Assembly (NCBI RefSeq): GCF_014898055.3
Contig: NW_023604295.1
Coordinates: 135,624,676-135,688,675, forward strand
Direction of reading: 5' to 3'
From: Talpa occidentalis
Lineage: Eukaryota > Chordata > Mammalia > Eulipotyphla > Talpidae
DNA: 64,000 bases
In this document: positions 57,746-64,000 of the stretch, piece by piece
How positions within the stretch are numbered: the first letter of the stretch is position 1
Layout of the letters: each line of letters opens with the position of its first letter
The notes under the pieces: model-generated
The model's input: only the letters and a program-made list of their open reading frames with translations
The model's database searches: none
Told to the model about the DNA's origin: nothing
Program-made: the position numbers and the translations under genes

Positions 57746-58328
57746 GAAATGATAAGCCTGCTACAAACTGAATTATCTGATATCATTGTAGATTATGCAT
57801 TCTCACAGTCATTGGAATTGTTCTTGCACATCCAAATGGACCACCTTCATCTTTTTTCAATAGGGCACCTGCAGACTTCTCCACAGTATCTTGTAACAGC
57901 ACTAAAGTGTGCTCTTGGGACCATGCTTGTCACAGAGTTGCCGTATGTGTTAGTTCTGACTGTTCTTTCTGTTTCAGATATCTCATAGGAAAAATTTTCA
58001 ACTAACTGCTGTCTTTTCCATTCTAGTTTTTTATCTGCTGTGATTGACAAACTTAATCCATGCTAATTCATTGCTGACGTGGGCATACAACTACAGAATA
58101 AGAATTAGAAACTCTAACATAAATCTTATATTCAGATGATTTATACTCATAGAATCCTATTTCTCAGCTTCATCTAATGGGATCTCATGTTTACTATTGC
58201 AAAATTATAAGGATTTTGCAGTGCATTTAATTCCAGATTTATTTGCAAAAATATCACCTTCTCCACCACACTCACTCTACGATACTGTCTTAAGGAATAT
58301 GTGAAAGTTCAAGATAGCCATAAATGTT
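57746..58328. other. Unrecognised sequence with the tail of a 142-codon frame
   Basis: The plus frame at 57560-57988 begins inside antisense L1 and runs into a non-L1 block at about 57830-57990 of more balanced composition. I cannot assign that block. No start context, splice sites or domain support a gene. Confidence 0.4.
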
Positions 58329-58340
58329 CAGAAGGACTTT

Positions 58341-58639
58341 TTTTTTTTTTTTGAAAGTGATTTTTTTTTTTTAGATTTATTTATTTATGTATGCAAGCAC
58401 TGGGTACAGTCAGAAGCGCGGGAGGGTGAGAGAATTCACCAGAGCCAGAGCGGGGAGCAGAGCAGGCAGAAGGACCGAAGGACACTGCTGAGGGGAGCAG
58501 CGAGCGGCAGGAGAGGTCTGCGCGCCATGTGGGACCCTCCTCCAGTGGCCTGGGAACAGCTGGGAATCGAACCGGCGCTGCAGAGGCTGCGGGCAGCTTC
58601 GCAACCCAGCGCTCAACCGCTGCGCCACCGGGGAGGCCC
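58341..58639 (-). mobile_element. Young-looking tRNA-Glu-like SINE, second close copy
   Basis: Perfect CAGAAGGACTTT at 58329-58340 and 58640-58651. On the minus strand it starts GGGCCTCCCCGGTGGCGCAGC, with GCGCTGGGTTGCGAAGCTGC and GCCGGTTCGATTCCC, and the GGAGGAGGGTCCC subfamily insertion. More CpGs are retained than in other copies. The tail is interrupted by T-run sequence (TTTTGAAAGTGATTTTTT in plus-strand reading). Confidence 0.96.
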
Positions 58640-58651
58640 CAGAAGGACTTT

Positions 58652-60663
58652 ATTATAGGATAAGGCTTGCATCAAAAAGTAAAGTTGTCAAGACAGGATT
58701 TCACCAACCATCTCAACTTTGTATATGTTTGTGACGTTAACATTATTTTGATATTTAGTGTGCACGACCCTTATTTTTAGTAAATATCTCTATATTGCTG
58801 CAAATTATATTTGAGACTTTGTATTAGGATTTTTTATTTCTTTTTGTCTAATGCTGGCTTCTTTCTGACTTTGGGCAAATTATCTTATTTTAGTTACTGT
58901 CAGATTTACCACTGGGTTATTAACCAAGGTTAATCTCACCATTTCAGGATTTGATGGTAAAGATTTAAAACTGCATTTAATGTTATTAAAATAGGACTTG
59001 TGCTTGTAATGGCAGCTGTGGCAAAGACATGATGACTGATATGCATCATAATTCACTGTAAATCATAGATAGAATGAAATAGCTCCCATGTGTTTGATTT
59101 GTTCTTTGCGACCATCGCAATGATTGATATAGATGACCGCATGACTACTAGCACCTGAAACAGTATTGATCTTCATGATGTCTGAAAGGAACAGGTCAGT
59201 TATCACAAGTCTCTTGACAGTATGCGCTTAAAAAAATATCTTTGACAAATTTGAAGGCTTTGATATTTTCCTCTGGATCTACTATTCATTGAAATATTAC
59301 GAAAGGACAGTTGTCTTTTTTTAAAGATTCTGCATTTATGGCAAGCCATGGTATGCTAAATAAAATAAATCAGAAATAAAAAAATTTATTCTAAAGCAAG
59401 AGGTGAAAATCTCTCTGTGAAACTTAAAATTGCTATGAGAAACAAACTGATGGCAGGGAAATATGGCACAGAAAACAGAGACAAAATATATAAGTGCAAA
59501 CTCTCTGTTGTGAACTGGTTAAATCCACACTTAATAAGTAGAACATGGAATGCCTGTTGGTGAGCTACTGAGTTTGGCAAGAGATCACAAGAATAAGTGA
59601 AATGAAAAGTATTACTCGGAGGTCCTGAAAGAAGTACTTGGTATACCTTTATTTATTTGTATACTTCGTATACCTTTAGAGGCCACATGGGGAGATCATA
59701 GAGAGAATCAGGACCTGGACACTTGCTTCCATTAGAGTTCAATGGTGGAGTACCTTGGGTTTCCCAGCCTATGGCTGGCTTAGTCAATGCAAACCAATCA
59801 TATGGGGTTTTGATAAGGGTCCCTTATTTAGGGGGCACTTGGTGAGTGTGGGGACTTGTTGAAATATTTTAGTTACCTTATGCATGACATATGCTTGGTG
59901 TCAGCTTCTGAAAGTTGACATGTTCCTGTCCTGAATTGTTAATGTACAGGCAGCAAGAGATGTCCTGTACAGAACAGACTCCATCCCATTCAGCCAATAG
60001 GAAATGTAACATCAGTTGATCTGTTGAGTCGTACTGTAGTTGCACCAGACTCAGGGTCTGGTGTAGTGTCTGTTTGTGGTTTGTTAGTTTGGCTCATTAC
60101 TGCTGGATGACTTAATATTTAGCTATGCTGGGCCAGGCTGGGCCAGTGTAGTGGTGACAGCCAGTCTCAAAGCCATAGCCTCACCCCTGAGAGAAAATGC
60201 ATTAAGATTAAATCCAAAGCAAAAATGTGATTGCTCTTAAAATTAGCTATATTTAATTTAAATTTTTACCTTCTGCCACCCCTCCTTTTATTCAGTGCTT
60301 CTGTTTTATTTTCATGAAGGAATTTGGAAATGATATATTTCCACTCTGAATAATTAATTCTTTTTGAATTTTTGTTAAAGAATTTTTTTAAAGATTTTTG
60401 TTACAGAATAAAACCCTGTGTCTTACATATCCCCAGATATTTTTTTAATTATTAACAAGTAAGGGTACTTTTTACATGCTATTTATATTTATATCATAGT
60501 CATGCTATAAACAACTCTATTTCATTGATGTGAATTATTCCTGTATATAATTAATATAATTTATTTTAAAATATATTCAAATTTCTGAACATGTATGCTC
60601 ATCAAATATGATTAGTTTCATTATACAATCTCACTTTAAAAAACCCTAAGAAGGATATTTTGA
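58652..60663. other. 2 kb without recognised gene; possible LTR-like block 59640-60230
   Basis: 58652-59630 is unrecognised. 59640-60230 is less AT-rich and contains a CCAAT-like CAGCCAATAGG and a small tandem GGGCCAGGCTGGGCCAG, which would suit an LTR or promoter-like sequence, but I cannot match it. Confidence 0.35.
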
Positions 60664-60930
60664 GGGCCTCCCTGGTCGCACAGGGGTTAAAGTCTCAGCT
60701 ATCAAGCTGTTGCCAGCCACTGCAGCATGAGTTCGATCCCCAGCCAGGGAGTTAGCCCACATGGCCTAGCAGACCTCTCCTGTCTAGCCCCTTGCTCCCC
60801 GCAGCTGTGTATTTCAGTGGATCTGCTTGTTCTGCTCCCCAGTCTGTCTCTGGTGAATCCTCTCACTCCCTGTACCTCTGACTTGCACCCAGTTCTTGTA
60901 TGCATAAATAAATAAAAATAAATCTTAAAA
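60664..60930 (+). mobile_element. tRNA-Glu-like SINE
   Basis: Head GGGCCTCCCTGGTCGCACAG, GAGTTCGATCCCCAGCCAGG, tail TGCATAAATAAATAAAAATAAATC plus A-rich. The target duplication is not convincing (possibly TTTTGA). Frames overlapping it on both strands are non-genic. Confidence 0.92.
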
Positions 60931-62639
60931 AATTTTTTTGAAATGAAAGTACCAAAACTGCCTTTTTAAACATTCAATGTAGTAAGAGAATTTCTGTGAT
61001 ACAAACATAAATATAAGGAACTCAAAAATCTCTTAATTTCCGGTGTAACATATTTAGTCTATAAATAAATATTTATTATTGATTTGAATGCACTATTATA
61101 AATTTTACAGTGATTTGTTTTTCAAACTGGCTAAGAAAAAGACACTAGCAGAAAAATTGAGAAATTTCATATATGAATCTAAAACTAGTTAAAAAAGTAT
61201 AAGAAGTGAACATAAATATAAACTTTTATACAGCCTTAAAGAGGCTTTATAAATGGAAATCATACATGTATTTTTCCTCTAATTTTCAACCCTCCTTGGG
61301 GAACTTTATATTCTCAAGAATCAAAGAAATTGTGAAAAGAAGTTGCTGACTCTCCATCAGTGTAAATAATTTTGCTGCTTAAGAATGACAACAAAAACAC
61401 TTCATTACTCTGAAGACATCTATGAATGAGCTAGTTTATAAAATTATTTTCCATGTAACTCAGTCTTGTTTTTTTTAAGAACCACAAGATTCTCAATTTT
61501 AACTCTTGTGAGTTAGCTTTTTAAAATATTATGCCTCATCACTCCCTTCTCAAAAACTAATTTACATACATAACTGTCTTGAAGACACTCATAATTATGA
61601 TAATAGTTACAATGAATATCATAATCAGCATCTTTATAAATAACATTTTAATTTCTACTCTTATAGTCATAACCCCTGTTATAATTGGTGCACAGTAAGT
61701 ACAATAATTAATTAATTAACACATTTTCAGTCGACAGAATGCTAATGAAAAAGAAAAAACAACATAATGTGTTTTTATTTAAGAAAGTGAATAATCTGAC
61801 TTTTCTCTTTAAAAAGATTGCATTTAACTTGCAATTATGTTCAGAATAAGAATGGAAAGGCCATTCCAAAAACATCTAAATATGAAATATATTTTTCAAA
61901 ATTTGAGAAGGAAGTTCCTGTTTTGTATACAAACATAGGTTAAAAGACTTTCAGTTCATCTGATTGTATTCTCTCATCCTACAAATCAAACAGGCTTAGA
62001 TAGATAGGTTATACATAGTTTTACATAGCAAGCTAGTTGTCTTTGCATAGATCTTTTTATTAGAAGAATAATTCAAATTCTACTTCAAGTTTTCAGAATT
62101 TTCTGAATCACCTGATAGCATTACCTCTTACTCTTGTGTGCTAAAGCATTTGCAAGAATTGATGCAGTTTTTATTCAATTCCCTTTATCTCCAAAATAAT
62201 TTGAAGCAGTTAATCTAAGATAAGATATAGTGGTTTGCAATAAGTAAAACATGACAGCATATGACACAACTGAGAACTGAAATCAAGGTTTTTGTAGTTA
62301 ATTTGCTGAACTGTTTCTTTATAATCTAAAGAAGTCTTTTTTTTAACTGCAGATACTGAAAACTATGCATGTAAAATGAACTTACAACAACAAAATGGAA
62401 AAGAAAACATTTTACTTCACTGTGCTCTAATAGACATTAACTATTTTAACTGTCTTGTATATATTTTTTCTATTTAAAAAATGGCCTAAGACAGTGAAAA
62501 CTACAAGTTTGTTATTATTATTTAATCCCAATAGATGCATATTATTTAAACATGTAATATACCTCACTGTAATTCATATCAGTGTTGTTATGAAAATGTC
62601 CAAATCTTCTAAAAGTGGGAGTATATGGGTAGGGCGAGA
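60931..62639. other. 1.7 kb without recognised gene or repeat
   Basis: Strongly AT-rich, with no diagnostic motif recognised. Confidence 0.5.
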
Positions 62640-62800
62640 TACAGGGAGATTGAGAGAGAGTTGGAGAGGCAGTGAAGAGAGAGCTAGCAGAAGGGGAGGC
62701 AGAAGGGAGGGGAGAGAGAGCCCATGTGTGTGCATGTTTTGTGTGTGCATGTGAGTGTGTGTGTGCAGAGAGAGAGAGGCAGTGAAGGGACAGTGAGATT
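62640..62800. repeat. GA-rich simple sequence with GT tract
   Basis: GAGAGAGAG-type purine tract with a TGTGTGTGCATG stretch at about 62720-62765. The 99-codon plus and 95-codon minus frames here result from the low-complexity sequence. Confidence 0.85.
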
Positions 62801-63804
62801 CTCAGAGAGTCAAAAAGTTTCTTTCTCAAAATGTCTAAAGTAGTTTTCCCGACACTTGAATGATGTGCTCCTTAATAGCTTATTATTATTTATAATTACC
62901 ATGGCTTTTCTCCTACATAATAATATAATAAAAAAAACCATCTTCAAAAGCTTAAAATGTATCATCTAATAATACTTGGAGGCTAAACCCTTTTAATAGC
63001 ACATGATAAAAACTCCTTTAATTCACGGTTACTCCAAAATCAAATTGTCATTTGCCATAAAAATAAATGTCAGTAAGCCATGCATAATTATGAATAATAG
63101 AAAGAGAACTTTAAATAACATAAGTAACTGTACCAAATGTGTTTCCCTCGTTTTATATTTTTAGCCATGGAAAGTAAAATTAACACACAGTTAAAACAGT
63201 AATTTAGGAAGTCATGTATGGGTAAATTCCAAAGATGTCAACCTAGTATTTTGTTTTGATTATAAATTAACTATGTCTAATTCATAGCATAAAATTAAAT
63301 GAAAGAACTATTGAATGGTCATGAATTTTGTGAACAAATTATACATTTAGTCTCATTTATTTTATGTCTACACATGAGGAATGGGTAAGACTGATCAATA
63401 AAGAGATCTGAATTTCCAAAATTGATCAGATTTTTAAATGAATTCCAGCTATTTTGGAAGGTAAACCAAAAGGTAGTTGGCACTGTGTGTGTACTGTTAG
63501 ATGGGATATAAAATAGAAAAATGTTTATTGGGAAAGATGTTTATTGTAGCTTATCGGATTCTCCCTGTATGCCTTGAAGTATAAGGAAAATGAAAAGAAC
63601 ATTTAAAATGATTCCCATTCTGTTCTTGATTCTCACAAAGGAAAGTATATTGACAACTTTACTCTTAATTTCAGAAGAATTCACAACATTTGGGGATATG
63701 TTAGACAAAGAAATCAATAGGTATGAATAGTTTCTGCATGAATTTTTCATAATCTATCATCATGTTAGTCTTGAAATCCTTGGTAGAAAGGCAAGATGGC
63801 ATGG
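62801..63804. other. 1 kb without recognised gene or repeat
   Basis: AT-rich. Short minus frames have no recognisable domain. Confidence 0.5.
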
Positions 63805-63925
63805 TAGGATGTGGGAGAAGCTGTATGCATGGCTTATGTGGGAGCAAGAGGTACATGGGAAATCTCAGTATGTGCCTCTCCATTTTGCTGTGATTAAAAT
63901 ATAGCTCCTTAAAAAAAAATTGACT
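63805..63925 (+). mobile_element. LINE-1 3' terminus, sense
   Basis: GGATGTGGGAGAAGCTGTATGC, then GTACATGGGAAATCTCAG, CTCCATTTTGCTGTGATTAAAA and an A run at 63910-63919: the same terminal layout as the L1 ending at about 18262, an old L1 subfamily. Confidence 0.75.
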
Positions 63926-64000
63926 TATTTCCTCATGCTTTCTAATGATGACTGCACTGATATAGTATTGTGCCAGGAGACCAAGGTTTGCTGAGTATCC

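Noticed and set aside
57560..57988. 142-codon plus-strand frame
   Set aside because: It starts inside antisense L1 sequence, with no domain, splice or promoter evidence.
48250..58640. Regularly recurring similar blocks suggesting a repeat array
   Set aside because: Spacing is irregular, both orientations occur and each copy has its own target duplication, so these are dispersed SINEs, not a CRISPR or satellite array.
62455..62829. Overlapping 99- and 95-codon frames on opposite strands
   Set aside because: Low-complexity GA/GT sequence lacks stop codons by composition.

Overview
This is about 64 kb of AT-rich vertebrate, almost certainly mammalian, intergenic or deep intronic DNA. Four things show this: a tRNA-derived SINE family repeated about 19 times on both strands, many LINE-1 fragments of different ages, ancient L2 and MIR copies, and MaLR/ERVL-type LTR elements. 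I found no convincing host protein-coding exon, no RNA gene, no CRISPR array and no bacterial, phage or plasmid feature. Every long open frame I could explain lies in a LINE, a SINE or a relic of one.

The dominant SINE has a head resembling tRNA-Glu (TCCCTGGTGG...GTGGTT with an A box, then a GGTTCGATCCCCGG-type B box), a tRNA-unrelated body, and an AATAAATAAAT/A-rich tail. Most copies have clear target-site duplications. At least two subfamilies are present: a 'CTCTGGCCTGTACCCCAGTTCTTG' tail type and a 'CTTCTGACTGTACCCAGTGCTTG' type that looks younger. A laurasiatherian host is likely. Rhinolophoid bats carry a tRNA SINE of this general kind, but I cannot confirm the species by eye.

Layout: 1-6.4 kb holds three SINEs and a decayed ERVL pol relic (4.2-5.6 kb). 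6.4-9.2 kb holds antisense L1 3' ends. 9.2-16.2 kb is mostly unrecognised AT-rich sequence with two SINEs, a few MIR/L2 traces and microsatellites. 16.2-23 kb is an L1-dense block with two inverted L1 arrangements. 23.3-25.6 kb is a long L2 copy, and 25.8-26.6 kb an antisense MaLR-like LTR. 27-34 kb is mostly unrecognised apart from L2/MIR traces and microsatellites. 34-40 kb mixes SINEs, MIR, L1 and an MLT1 LTR (39.7-40.1 kb). 40.8-42.9 kb is the youngest LINE-1, 5'-truncated, with recognisable reverse-transcriptase coding sequence broken by frameshifts and a 22-nt A run. 44-50.9 kb carries further L1, MIR and L2 relics. 53.2-54.3 kb is an old L1 split by a probable solo LTR with a 4-bp target duplication. 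56.2-57.7 kb is an antisense L1 carrying a SINE, and the window ends with an L1 3' end near 63.9 kb.

There is no operon or gene system. The window is a layered record of retrotransposition: L2/MIR first, then MaLR/ERVL and old L1, then a younger L1 and the tRNA-Glu-like SINEs inserted into older elements. I did not find a credible undescribed biological system. The most distinctive items are the dated nested insertions, the young SINE subfamily and the probable solo LTR. Family names come from pattern memory, not a database search. Boundaries are exact where a target-site duplication is given and approximate (tens of bases) elsewhere.
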